Below, one piece after another: positions 30,362-41,191 of a stretch of 64,000 nt of DNA; within the stretch, counting starts at the first letter, position 1; every line of letters begins with the position of its first letter. A model generated the notes under the pieces. That model ran no database searches. It saw nothing but the letters and a program-made list of their open reading frames with translations, and had not been told where the DNA came from. The DNA is from Granulicella rosea (GTDB taxonomy: Bacteria > Acidobacteriota > Terriglobia > Terriglobales > Acidobacteriaceae): NCBI RefSeq assembly GCF_900188085.1, contig NZ_FZOU01000002.1, positions 661,847-725,846 of the forward strand, given 5' to 3'. The translations under genes and the position numbers were made by a program.

Positions 30362-31513
30362 TCAGCGTCGAATCGTCCGCTTGATCGCCGCGTACTGCAT
30401 CAGGATGTACGCATCCGTCATGCCGGCGATGTAGTCCGCCACCACCCGCGCCAGACCTTCCTGCTCGCTCTCCTCGAAGTATCCTTCGGGCAGCTCGTCC
30501 GGGTTTTCGACCCAGAAGTTGAACAGCGCCGTCACGACCTCCTCGGCCTTCGTATGCTCCAGATCGAGCGCATGGCAGGTGTAGAGCGTGTCGTAAAGGT
30601 ACTGCTTCTCCTGCAGCCTCTCCGACTCCACCTTGGGCGAAAACGTCGCCAGCCGCCGCGGATGCCGCCGGATGTCCGCCAGAGACTTCGCCCCGATCGC
30701 CGCCGTATTCTTGCGCGTATTGGCGATCAGGTCTTCGGTCAGCGTGTTCTGCATCAGTTGCAGCGACTCGTTGAACTTGTACTTGTCGTCGATCTCGGGA
30801 TGCTCACGCTCCACGGCCGCGTAACAACGAGCCAGAATACGCACATGCCTGACGATGTGCGACACCTCCAGCAGGCCCGACTCGACGCCATCGTCGAGAT
30901 CCGCCGTCAGGTACGCGATCTCGTCCGCCAGGTCGATGATCTGCGCCTCGAGCGGCGGCGATTGATCGAGAAAATAGTCCGCCAGCTCCGGGTGCGTCGC
31001 CACGTTATAGTCGCGCGAGTGCTTGATGATTCCCTCGCGCACGGCCAGCGTCAGGTTCAGCCCGCGATGCGCGGCATAGCGCTGCTCGAAGTGTTCGGTG
31101 ATGCGCAGCGCATGCAGATTGTGGTCGAAGCGGCGTCCGTGCCGCTGCAGGCAGCGGTCGAGCGCGCGCTCGCCCGCGTGGCCGAAGGGCGGATGCCCGA
31201 TATCGTGCACCAGCGCGAGCGTCTCGGCCAGATCCTCATTCAGCCCCAGAGCGCACGCCACCTCGCGCGCAATCTGCACGACCTCGATCGTGTGGGTCAG
31301 ACGCGAACGGAAGTGGTCCGACGCGCGGCTGGTGAAGACCTGCGTCTTGCCCGCCAGCCGGCGAAAGGCGCGCGACTGTACGATCCGGTCGCGGTCCCGC
31401 TGGAAGGGCGAGCGATAGGCATGGGTCGGCGCGGGATAGACCCGTTCGAAGAGCGTCAGGTCGCCCGTCGCGGAGGGCTCGGGCACGGCACACGGTTTGA
31501 GATCGTAGGGCAT
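30362..31513 (-). CDS. dgt: dGTP triphosphohydrolase-like HD protein
   Basis: Members hydrolyse dGTP or related dNTPs to nucleoside and triphosphate. The 383 residues show FRRLAGKTQVF, the first metal histidine H74 in RLTHTIEVVQ, the HD pair H103-D104 in LVHDIGHPPFGHAGE, and a later conserved aspartate in IDLADEIAYLTADLDDG. This corresponds to the shorter, type 2 dGTPase-like subfamily. It is divergent from purQ with 42 bases between the starts. Confidence 0.9.
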   Translation of the reverse strand: MPYDLKPCAVPEPSATGDLTLFERVYPAPTHAYRSPFQRDRDRIVQSRAFRRLAGKTQVFTSRASDHFRSRLTHTIEVVQIAREVACALGLNEDLAETLALVHDIGHPPFGHAGERALDRCLQRHGRRFDHNLHALRITEHFEQRYAAHRGLNLTLAVREGIIKHSRDYNVATHPELADYFLDQSPPLEAQIIDLADEIAYLTADLDDGVESGLLEVSHIVRHVRILARCYAAVEREHPEIDDKYKFNESLQLMQNTLTEDLIANTRKNTAAIGAKSLADIRRHPRRLATFSPKVESERLQEKQYLYDTLYTCHALDLEHTKAEEVVTALFNFWVENPDELPEGYFEESEQEGLARVVADYIAGMTDAYILMQYAAIKRTIRR

Positions 31514-31555
31514 CTCTTCGAGTGTAATGCGCTAAAACGTCTGTAAACTAGAGCT

Positions 31556-32257
31556 ATGAAATTCGGCGTGCTTGTCTTTCCCGGTTCCAACTGCGACCAC
31601 GATACCTACAACGTCATCGACCAGGTCGCCGGCCATCCTGTGACCTTCCTCTGGCATGCGTCCGAGAACCTTGAGGGCTGCGACGCCATCGTGGCGCCAG
31701 GCGGCTTCGCCTATGGCGACTACCTGCGCACCGGCGCCATCGCCAAGTTCGCGCCGGTCATGCAGTCGGTCAAGAAGTTCGCCGCGAATGGCGGCCTGGT
31801 GCTCGGCATCTGCAACGGCTTCCAGATCCTCGCCGAGGCGGGCCTTCTGCCCGGCGCGCTCATGCGCAACGCCAGCCAGCGTTACATCTGCAAGCAGGTA
31901 CACCTGCGGACCGAGACCGCCGACTCGCCCTTCACCCACGGCATCGCCAAAGGACAGGTGCTGCAGATGCCCATCGGCCACATGGAAGGCAACTACTTCT
32001 GCGACGCCGACACGCTCGCCACGCTCAACCGCGAGGATCGCATCGCCTTCCGGTATGCGGACTCAGCCGGAACATGCGACGCGGCAACCAACGCCAACGG
32101 CTCGCTCGAGAACATCGCCGGCGTGCTGAACGAGGGACGCAACGTGCTTGGCATGATGCCGCACCCGGACCGTTCGAGCGAATCGCTGCTCGGCTCGGCC
32201 GACGGCCTGCTGCTCTTTCAGTCTATGGCGCAGTCGCTTGTCGCGGGCGCACGTTAG
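31556..32257 (+). CDS. purQ: Phosphoribosylformylglycinamidine synthase subunit PurQ
   Basis: PurQ is the glutaminase subunit of FGAM synthase in purine synthesis and supplies ammonia to PurL. The 233 residues have the nucleophile C86 in [11 protein letters not shown] and the His-Glu pair H203 and E209 in [10 protein letters not shown]. Length is typical of the small separate PurQ found with PurS and a short PurL, neither of which is nearby. Confidence 0.95.
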   Translation: MKFGVLVFPGSNCDHDTYNVIDQVAGHPVTFLWHASENLEGCDAIVAPGGFAYGDYLRTGAIAKFAPVMQSVKKFAANGGLVLGICNGFQILAEAGLLPGALMRNASQRYICKQVHLRTETADSPFTHGIAKGQVLQMPIGHMEGNYFCDADTLATLNREDRIAFRYADSAGTCDAATNANGSLENIAGVLNEGRNVLGMMPHPDRSSESLLGSADGLLLFQSMAQSLVAGAR

Positions 32258-32299
32258 CCTTCGCGGCAACTCAAGACGTAAAGACAGGCTCATACCCAT

Positions 32300-33091
32300 A
32301 TGGTCGATATACATCATCATCTGTTGTGGGGTTTGGACGACGGCGCGAAGGACTTCGAGACCTCGGTCAAGATGGCGCGCCTCGCCGCCGACGACGGCAT
32401 CACCCACGTCGTCTGCACCCCGCACGCGAACAGCAACTACACCTTCAACCCTGAGTTGAACCGCGCGAAGCTGGAAGAGCTGAAGGCTCGCCTCGAAGCC
32501 GAGCAGATTCCTCTTACCCTCGGGCTCGGCTCGGACTTCCACGTCAACTACGAGAACATCGAAGAGGCGCGTGCCGACAAGACAAAGTTCAGCATCAACG
32601 GCCTCGGCTACCTCATGGTCGAGCTGCCGGACTTCGGCCTGCCCAAGGGGCTGACCGATATCTTCTACGATCTGCGGGTCGCCGGGATGACGCCCGTGCT
32701 GACGCATCCCGAACGCAACCCCACGCTGGTCGCCAACAACGACCGCATGCTGGAGTGGATGCGCGGCGGTCTGCTCGTGCAGGTCACGGCCGACTCCGTG
32801 ACCGGCCAGATGGGGAAAAAAGCCGAAAAGATGGCGTGGACGCTGCTCGAAAAGCGCTGGGTCCACTTCATCGCCTCCGATGCACACGGTCTCACCGGAC
32901 GTCCGCCACGCATGCGCGCCGCAGCGAACCTGGTGGCAAAGAAGTATGGCGCCCAGTACGCCGAGAGCCTCGTAACCACGAACCCGATGGCCGCCTTCCA
33001 CGGCAAGAGCTTTCGCCCGGTGGAAGAGCCCCTTGGGCTGGAAGAGGAGACAAAGAGGCCGGGAATCTTCCAACGGCTCTTCGGACGTTAG
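32300..33091 (+). CDS. CpsB/YwqE-type PHP-family tyrosine phosphatase
   Basis: Family members are manganese-dependent PHP-fold phosphatases that dephosphorylate the tyrosine kinase of capsule or exopolysaccharide export. The 263 residues have the N-terminal metal motif DIHHHLLWGLDDGAK (H5-H7), CTPHANSNY near 48, LTHPERN near 136, and DAHGL near 196, all expected metal ligands. The last 20 residues are basic. No kinase gene lies next to it; it follows purQ by 42 bases and may share its transcript. Confidence 0.85.
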   Translation: MVDIHHHLLWGLDDGAKDFETSVKMARLAADDGITHVVCTPHANSNYTFNPELNRAKLEELKARLEAEQIPLTLGLGSDFHVNYENIEEARADKTKFSINGLGYLMVELPDFGLPKGLTDIFYDLRVAGMTPVLTHPERNPTLVANNDRMLEWMRGGLLVQVTADSVTGQMGKKAEKMAWTLLEKRWVHFIASDAHGLTGRPPRMRAAANLVAKKYGAQYAESLVTTNPMAAFHGKSFRPVEEPLGLEEETKRPGIFQRLFGR

Positions 33092-33111
33092 AACTCCTTT
33101 GAACGGAGCCC

Positions 33112-33196
33112 TGTTTTGAAAGGGCTGAGCCGTTTTGAAAGGGCGGGACTTCAGTCCCGCCATAAAAGCTCGGCGATCGAAGCGGCTTTAGCCGCT
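33112..33196. repeat. Family B palindrome cluster
   Basis: A perfect palindrome GGCGGGACT-tc-AGTCCCGCC (33142-33161), a second AGCGGCT-tt-AGCCGCT (33181-33196), and two direct copies of GTTTTGAAAGGGC just before them make up this block. It lies between the CpsB-like gene and the convergent SDR gene, and could also act as a terminator for either. Confidence 0.7.
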
Positions 33197-33228
33197 GAGG
33201 GACTGCAGATGCGCTACGCAGATCTGCC

Positions 33229-33957
33229 CTACAGTCCCAATCCGCCATCGACGGCCAGCAACTGGCCCGTGATAAAGCGCGGGCCGGTCGCGAAGAATAG
33301 CACCGCCTCGGCCACATCCGCGGCGGTACCGTTGCGCTTCATCGGCGTCCGGTCGGCGAAGTGCTGGTACGCCGCGCCGACCTCGCCCTGCACGATCATG
33401 CCCGGCGCCACGCAGTTCACGCTGATCTCCGGCGCCCACGCCTTGGCCATCGTCTGCGAGAGCATATGCAGCGCCGCCTTCGACGTGCAGTAATGCGCGT
33501 GCGTCGCCCATGGCTGAATGCCGCCCAGCGAGCCGATGTTGACAATGCGCCCATACGCGGCCTTCAGGTACGGATGCGCCGCCTGCGCCATCAGGAACGG
33601 CCCCCGTGTGTTGGTCGCGAACATCGCATCCCACTGGTCGGCCGTGATCGACTCCAGCGCCTCCGAGGCGAAGACCCCGGCATTATTGACCAGCAGATCC
33701 AGCCTGCCGTGGACCGCAACGGTCTCCGCCACGGCGTTGCGCACCGACGCGGGATCGGCCACGTCGCACTGCATGGCGCTCGCCTGCACCCCGAGCGCGA
33801 CGAGGTCCCGCACCGTGGCCGCAGCCTCGTCGTGCGAGCCGCGATAGGTGATCGCCACATCCGCGCCGGCCTCAGCCAGCTTCAGCGCAATGGCGCGCCC
33901 AATACGTCGAGCCGCGCCCGTGACGAGCACAGTCTTCCCTGTCAACAACCTATCCAT
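33229..33957 (-). CDS. Short-chain dehydrogenase/reductase (FabG-like)
   Basis: A classical SDR of 242 residues. The nucleotide motif is T13-GAARRIG-R, the NNAG motif is at 91-94, and the catalytic set is S143, Y156 and K160 in YCTSKAA. The arginines in the dinucleotide motif and the segment YRGSHDEA suggest NADP(H) preference. The C-terminus ITGQLLAVDGGLGL is typical of FabG-like enzymes. It resembles pteridine reductase-like SDRs (TGAARRIGRAIA), but the substrate is unknown. Confidence 0.87.
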   Translation of the reverse strand: MDRLLTGKTVLVTGAARRIGRAIALKLAEAGADVAITYRGSHDEAAATVRDLVALGVQASAMQCDVADPASVRNAVAETVAVHGRLDLLVNNAGVFASEALESITADQWDAMFATNTRGPFLMAQAAHPYLKAAYGRIVNIGSLGGIQPWATHAHYCTSKAALHMLSQTMAKAWAPEISVNCVAPGMIVQGEVGAAYQHFADRTPMKRNGTAADVAEAVLFFATGPRFITGQLLAVDGGLGL

Positions 33958-33973
33958 GAAATCCTTCGAATCC

Positions 33974-34489
33974 TTACTTGGCGCTCGCCGGCGGCGGCTC
34001 GACCTTTGGTGCGCTGTCCGGCTCCTGCACGCCCGGCTTGCGGTCGGCGGGCTTGTCGCGGTTGTCCTCGTACTTCGAGATCTGCGCCTGCGGCCGCTTC
34101 ATCGCGACCAGGATCGAACGCGAGCTTTCGGGAATGTCGAAGGTCTCGGCGTAGGTCGCGAAGCCATCCGCGAGCACCTGCACCACCACCCGGCTGCCGG
34201 TTGGAATCACATCGATGACCGCCTTGCCGTCCGGGTCGGTCTTGACCTCGAGATTGCCCTCGTCCTTGCCGTCCTTCATCGGATGGAAGATGACGGCCGC
34301 GTTCGCGATCGGCTTCTTGTTCGTTCCCTTGATCACCGTGATCTCGATGTGCGAGACCTCCGGCGGCGCCTTGTACTTGCGTCCGCGGCGTGCGGAGTCA
34401 TCCTGCCCTACGAGGTTTTGCGGGCAGACCAGTCCGGTGGCGAAGGTCAAAGCAAGAGCGGTGGCGGAGATACGGCGAAAGAACGACAT
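33974..34489 (-). CDS. Secreted protein with carboxypeptidase-regulatory-like fold
   Basis: From the ATG at 34489 the product has 171 residues with a signal peptide (MSFFRRISATALALTFATGL). The middle (ITVIKGTNKKPIANAAVIFH, and DPDGKAVIDVIPTGSRVVVQVLADGFATYAETF) fits the beta-sandwich repeat found in carboxypeptidase-regulatory or PEGA domains. The tail is Pro/Lys-rich. Further upstream ATGs (34498, 34567) would add residues that spoil the signal peptide. It sits 16 bases upstream of the SDR gene on the same strand. Confidence 0.7.
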   Translation of the reverse strand: MSFFRRISATALALTFATGLVCPQNLVGQDDSARRGRKYKAPPEVSHIEITVIKGTNKKPIANAAVIFHPMKDGKDEGNLEVKTDPDGKAVIDVIPTGSRVVVQVLADGFATYAETFDIPESSRSILVAMKRPQAQISKYEDNRDKPADRKPGVQEPDSAPKVEPPPASAK

Positions 34490-34583
34490 GCTCTGCATTC
34501 TACGACTTAACTGCGCGAATGGTCGAACCGCAGGCAACCCGAACAGAGTTGCGTCACTTTCACTCACATTTCACAACACAGAG

Positions 34584-34613
34584 TTGACACGACCCGCCTC
34601 AACCGCCTAAAGT
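34584..34613 (+). promoter_or_regulatory. groESL promoter
   Basis: TTGACA (34584-34589) is a perfect -35 and TAAAGT (34608-34613) is a fair -10 with an 18-base spacer. The start point would fall inside the CIRCE element. Confidence 0.75.
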
Positions 34614-34639
34614 TAGCAATCGTAGGGCGAGACTGCTAA
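34613..34639. promoter_or_regulatory. CIRCE operator (HrcA binding site)
   Basis: TTAGCAATC-N9-GACTGCTAA matches the CIRCE consensus TTAGCACTC-N9-GAGTGCTAA with one change in each arm. It abuts the -10 hexamer, so HrcA repression of groESL is expected. Confidence 0.85.
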
Positions 34640-34753
34640 CGGCCTGACCGGCCCTGGCGCCTCCCCGAGCAGCCCAGTCTTCCGGCGCGACTGTCGCCGA
34701 GCGAGGCATCTGCTCACCCGCAACACAAAACAGCTTTAGAGGAGACTCATCGC

Positions 34754-36782
<2,029 letters not shown>

Positions 36783-36808
36783 GTCTCCACGCCATCGCGG
36801 CAAACAGG

Positions 36809-36842
36809 AAGCCCCGGACTCGAGCGATCGAATCCGGGGCTT
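36809..36842. terminator. Intrinsic terminator after groEL
   Basis: Stem AAGCCCCGGA / TCCGGGGCTT with a 14-base loop, then TTCTGTT. It separates groEL from the convergent giant gene. Confidence 0.8.
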
Positions 36843-36857
36843 TCTGTTGTCCGGCGT

Positions 36858-39800
36858 CTACTTCCCTGCGCCGCCAAGGCTCTTGATCCGCGCCTGCGCC
36901 AGCACGTAGGTTGACGTCGGACCGATGTAGGTGTGGTCGTCGAACTCATGCGCGTAGACCCGGTTATAGGCTTCGAGCGCCGCGGTCTTCGCGCCGTACT
37001 GCTCGTAGATCAGACCCAGCGCGTACCAGACCTCGGAGTTCGGCTCCGGCTGGCTGGAGGCGACCAGCGCCTGCTTCAGCACCTCCCTCGCCTCCGTCGT
37101 CTTACCCTGCGCCGCGTAGATGCAGGCGAGCGTATGGAGTTCCCCGAAGCTGCCGTTATGCGTCAGCATGTTCGACTGCTGCGCAGCCTTGGTCACGTCA
37201 TCTCCCAGGTAGTCGTGGAAGAGGCCAAGCCAGGCGAACTGGTTGTAGTCGTTCGCGACGGCCTTGCCGGAGTCCAGCACCTTCTGCGAGGCGGTCTGCG
37301 CGCCGGCGAAGTCGTGCGCCAGGGCGAAGACGCCAATCTGCTCGCTCAACAGGTCGCGGTCGGTGGGATGCTTCGCCAGCTTCGACGTCAGCAATGTCCG
37401 CCACGGCTCCGGCTGCCCCTGCAGGCTGTACGCACGTCCCGCCAGATTCACCGCCGTAAAGGAATCGGGATCCTGCTCCATCAGACGCTTTGCCGCCGGC
37501 AGGGCGATCGCGGGCTCCTCGGCGCCATCGGCCGCGCAGGCCAGCAGCAGGTCGAGGTCGGTCTGCCGGGAGCCGGAGGCCTTCGCCTGCGCATCGCCGA
37601 TTTCGGCAAGGTAGGGCTTCGCATCCATCGATCCAGCCATCAGCGACAAAGCCGCAATCCGCATCGCGGCCGGCGAGTCGGCGCCTTCCTTCGAGCTGCC
37701 CACGGTCCAGAACCGAGGCAGCAGCGGTCCGGCGAAGCTGTCGTCGCCTCCGGCCCTGTGGGTCAGATCGCGCTTCCAGTCCAGCATTGCCTTCGCCTCC
37801 GCGGGCTTGCCATGCTGCAGCGCGTAGAGCACCGCATTGCCGATCTGCGCCGAATCGTTCTCGTCTCCAATGATCCGGTAGGCGCCGTCGTCCTTCACGA
37901 CATAGTGGTGCAGAGGCGCGGCGCCCGGCGTCTGCGTGACGATGGCATAGCCGATCGCATCGTCTCCCCCGGCGGTGGTGAAGGTCGAGTTGCCGGCGAC
38001 CAGATCCATCAGCACCGATTCGGTCATGTCGGAACGGGATGCAATCACCCGCAAAACGCCGGAGCTCGCCAGATTCTTCTTCACATCCAGATCGAACGCA
38101 GCGTCGCTGGCGTAAGCCTGATGGCTGAGCGCGCCGGCGGCCTGCTCCCGCGTCAACGTGCCGGCCAGCAGGCCGAAGAGCATCGCCTGCACCGGCCGCG
38201 CGGGGTTCGTCGCGGGCAGCGGCTTCAACGAGGTCTCGTGCAGATTCTTATAGAGCTCGATCTGCCGGGCAGCCGTGGCTGCGTCGTTGTCGCCCTGCAG
38301 GCCGGCGCTCAGCACTTCGGCAGCCTGCGCGTAGAGATGCAGCATCGCAAGCTGGGTGGCCGCCGTCCGCAGGTTCTTGTTTCTGTCGGATGCGCCCGCG
38401 TTCCCCTGGCCGGCCTGCGCGATACCCGCCGGCGCACCATGCTGCGCGGCGGCGGAGGTGATCGCAAAGACAGTATGCGTATTCGTCGAAGGCAACGCCG
38501 CGATCATCTTGTCCAGCTCCGCGAACTGCCGCGAGTAGAGCAGGCTGTAGAGCAGATTTTCACGATAGGAGGCGGCCGACTGCGGATCCTTCTCCCTGGT
38601 CTTCTCGACCAGCGAGCGATACAGCTTGATCGCCTCCGGCATGTCGGCATCGGAGGAATAGCGCACGCCGCGCGCGTCGAACTCCAGCAGGATCGCCAGG
38701 TCGTACGGCGGATCGTTATCGTCGGGATCCAGTGCGATGGCCTTGCGATAAGCCGCGATCGCGCCGGCACGGTCGTAGTTCTTGCCGAAGCGTTCGCCGA
38801 GGCTGTTATGCTGCAGCACCCAGCCCAGCGCCGAGAAGGCGACTGCTGACTTCGGATCGAGCTCGGTCGCACGCCGCGCCTCGACGTGGGCCTCGTCGCC
38901 GATGCCTGCCTCCAGCAACGCCCTCGCCAGCCGCGCATGGTGCAGCGCCTCCGCGGGATGCGCTTGAATGAGCGCGTGATCGGCCTCCAGCGCCTCGCGG
39001 ATATGCCCCGCGGCCATTGCCTTCGCGCCGATCTGGTCGAAGTAGATCGCGACATAATCGCGCTTGTTCAACTCCAGCACGGCGGCGCGCATCGCCAGCG
39101 CCTGCTCCGCGGTGATGGTCGAAAGACCGCTGTCGAAGCGCAGGTCCGCCGTAACGACTCCGGGCTCCCTATCGCTGTAGGTCTCGGTCAGGGTCGCCGC
39201 TCCAAGCTGCGTCGTCTTGCTGGGCGGCAGCGAGCGCGGCGTGAATCCGTCCGGGATGAGAATGCGGACGTGCTGCTCCGTGATGAACGGGCGAAAGCTG
39301 TAGGTCGCCTGCCGGCTCTTCTCCGCCAGCTCCTGCTCCGCGCGAGCCGTCGGCGAAGTGTCCGGGCCGATCACCGGAGGAGCCACCGAGAACCACTTCG
39401 GCAATCCGTTCACCGTGCCGTTCGGAAAGACCGCCACGATCGCCTCATTCATCGAGGTATACCCGCGACGCGCGCCATCGGCGACGATGGTCAGGTGAAA
39501 GGGATGCTCCAGATCGGACCCATCGCCGTGCGTCACCGAGGTTAGCTTCTTCGCCAGGTAGGCGGTCTGGACGTACTCCTCCAGCCCTTCGCGAATCTTC
39601 TTCGTATCCGTGCCGCCGTAGTCGCTGCGGTAGAAGGCATCGATCGAGCCGAAGGTATCGGAGTCTTCGACGACATGCGAGGGACCGAGCTGCGCCAGCG
39701 TGAAGGTACGCGTCTCCTTCAACACCGACTGATCGGCGGAAGGCATCGTCGTGCGGGTCAGCGCGGTCGTCGTGGGCGCGACGATCAGCGCCATGCGGCC

Positions 39801-41045
39801 GGTATCGGGATACGGCAGCGAACCCACCGTGTTGTACTGTGCGGTCGCGTCGATCCACAGAGCCTCCTCGCCCTTGCCGCTGCCGGCCGGCACATAGACG
39901 ATGGCATGGTCGAAGAGATTCATCCCCGGCAGCTCCTGGTCCAGATCGCGACCGGGCCCGGTGGAGAGCAGCGCCAGATTCGCCGGGATGCCGGCCGAGC
40001 GCAGCATCGCCACCAGCAGCGTCGCCTTGTCCTTGCAGTCGCCGTAGTGCCGCTTGATGACCTCGGATGGCCGCATGGGCGTCAGTTTGGCCGCGCCGAA
40101 CTCCACGCCGGTATAGCGAATCTCGCGGTGCAGACGTTGCACGATGGCGCGGATGCGGGCCATCCGCTCCGCCGGCAGGTCTTCAGGCAGCAACGGCGCG
40201 GCCTCGGCGGCGACGGTCTGCGGATCGGCCAGCGCGGCATAGGAGGTTGCAATCGCGCCCCACGACGCGCCCGTCGCGAACTCCACCACCGGCGAGGCAG
40301 GGTCATCGGTCGAAAGGTCGATGTCCGAGCCGTGCGAAGCCTTGAGGTTCGTCTCCTCATAGACCGTGCGGCGGACGCCATCCTTCTCCGACCGCGCGAT
40401 GGCGACCCCCGGCAGGTTGCGCAGCTTGTCTTTGTAGGGGAACGAGGCAGGCAGCTCGACGATCACACGCTCGCGCAGCGTCGGCACGTTGGGGTGAAAG
40501 CCGAAGCGGTTCACGCTGCCGCCGGCGAAGTACGGCGTCTTCTCCTCCACCGTCTCTGTCTCTTCGACGATCGACCCGATCGCGAGGCCCGGCAGCGGCG
40601 CGCGACGAACGCGGCTGGAGGAGAAGGTCTCGTTGTCCTCCGCACTCACCGGCGCGTCGGTCACGGTCTTCTGGTCCAGCTCGATGAAGTCTCCGTCCGG
40701 CCGCAGAACGCGCGCATGCAGACCGGCCATCTTCTCGTACCACGGGTCCCAGCCCGAGGAGATCTCGGCCCAGTCCTTCACGCCCTCGGCGGAGTCGAGC
40801 CGGTAGATCATCCTGTGCTGATAGAACAGCGTGCCGTCCGCCGCCGTGCGAAAGACACCCTCTTCGAGCAGCACCTGCACCTCGTAGTCGTGATCGACCG
40901 GCGCGGCAGCCGAGGCCGCGCGCAGCTCCGCCACGGTAGCAGAGAACGGCGCTTCGGCGAAGGTCGGGGTCTGGGCAAAGAGCGCGCGGCTGGCGAAAAG
41001 AGCCGCAATACTCAAGAGAGGAAACAGACAGTTACGGCGGCTCAT
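36858..41045 (-). CDS. Large secreted DUF3857 / transglutaminase-like / TPR protein
   Basis: A 1395-residue exported protein. A signal peptide (1-24, ASRALFAQ) is followed by a DUF3857 domain (about 55-230), a transglutaminase-like domain whose catalytic Cys lies in KRHYGDCKDKATLLVAMLRS near 335 with a histidine in NLFDHAIVYVP near 384, and a long helical C-terminal half with tetratricopeptide-like repeats. Such proteins are widespread in Acidobacteriota and Bacteroidota; the function is unknown and may be peptide processing or envelope work. Its neighbour downstream is groEL, convergent across a terminator. Confidence 0.85.
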   Translation of the reverse strand: MSRRNCLFPLLSIAALFASRALFAQTPTFAEAPFSATVAELRAASAAAPVDHDYEVQVLLEEGVFRTAADGTLFYQHRMIYRLDSAEGVKDWAEISSGWDPWYEKMAGLHARVLRPDGDFIELDQKTVTDAPVSAEDNETFSSSRVRRAPLPGLAIGSIVEETETVEEKTPYFAGGSVNRFGFHPNVPTLRERVIVELPASFPYKDKLRNLPGVAIARSEKDGVRRTVYEETNLKASHGSDIDLSTDDPASPVVEFATGASWGAIATSYAALADPQTVAAEAAPLLPEDLPAERMARIRAIVQRLHREIRYTGVEFGAAKLTPMRPSEVIKRHYGDCKDKATLLVAMLRSAGIPANLALLSTGPGRDLDQELPGMNLFDHAIVYVPAGSGKGEEALWIDATAQYNTVGSLPYPDTGRMALIVAPTTTALTRTTMPSADQSVLKETRTFTLAQLGPSHVVEDSDTFGSIDAFYRSDYGGTDTKKIREGLEEYVQTAYLAKKLTSVTHGDGSDLEHPFHLTIVADGARRGYTSMNEAIVAVFPNGTVNGLPKWFSVAPPVIGPDTSPTARAEQELAEKSRQATYSFRPFITEQHVRILIPDGFTPRSLPPSKTTQLGAATLTETYSDREPGVVTADLRFDSGLSTITAEQALAMRAAVLELNKRDYVAIYFDQIGAKAMAAGHIREALEADHALIQAHPAEALHHARLARALLEAGIGDEAHVEARRATELDPKSAVAFSALGWVLQHNSLGERFGKNYDRAGAIAAYRKAIALDPDDNDPPYDLAILLEFDARGVRYSSDADMPEAIKLYRSLVEKTREKDPQSAASYRENLLYSLLYSRQFAELDKMIAALPSTNTHTVFAITSAAAQHGAPAGIAQAGQGNAGASDRNKNLRTAATQLAMLHLYAQAAEVLSAGLQGDNDAATAARQIELYKNLHETSLKPLPATNPARPVQAMLFGLLAGTLTREQAAGALSHQAYASDAAFDLDVKKNLASSGVLRVIASRSDMTESVLMDLVAGNSTFTTAGGDDAIGYAIVTQTPGAAPLHHYVVKDDGAYRIIGDENDSAQIGNAVLYALQHGKPAEAKAMLDWKRDLTHRAGGDDSFAGPLLPRFWTVGSSKEGADSPAAMRIAALSLMAGSMDAKPYLAEIGDAQAKASGSRQTDLDLLLACAADGAEEPAIALPAAKRLMEQDPDSFTAVNLAGRAYSLQGQPEPWRTLLTSKLAKHPTDRDLLSEQIGVFALAHDFAGAQTASQKVLDSGKAVANDYNQFAWLGLFHDYLGDDVTKAAQQSNMLTHNGSFGELHTLACIYAAQGKTTEAREVLKQALVASSQPEPNSEVWYALGLIYEQYGAKTAALEAYNRVYAHEFDDHTYIGPTSTYVLAQARIKSLGGAGK

Positions 41046-41137
41046 GGCAGGGACCCTTCAGCTCGATTGGGTAATGTTTTAAAAGAAGATACCATCGCCC
41101 CGAAGCTCCGTCTCTACAACCTCTTACGCGCATGCAA

Positions 41138-41166
41138 AAGCGGCTTCCCGAGTCGGGAAGCCGCTT
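41138..41166 (-). terminator. Intrinsic terminator of the VWFA-TonB-GT2 gene run
   Basis: A 14-base perfect stem AAGCGGCTTCCCGA / TCGGGAAGCCGCTT is followed on the minus strand by TTTTGC. It lies 26 bases after the VWFA stop. Confidence 0.85.
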
Positions 41167-41191
41167 CTCTCTTTCTTATCGAATGGAGGAG

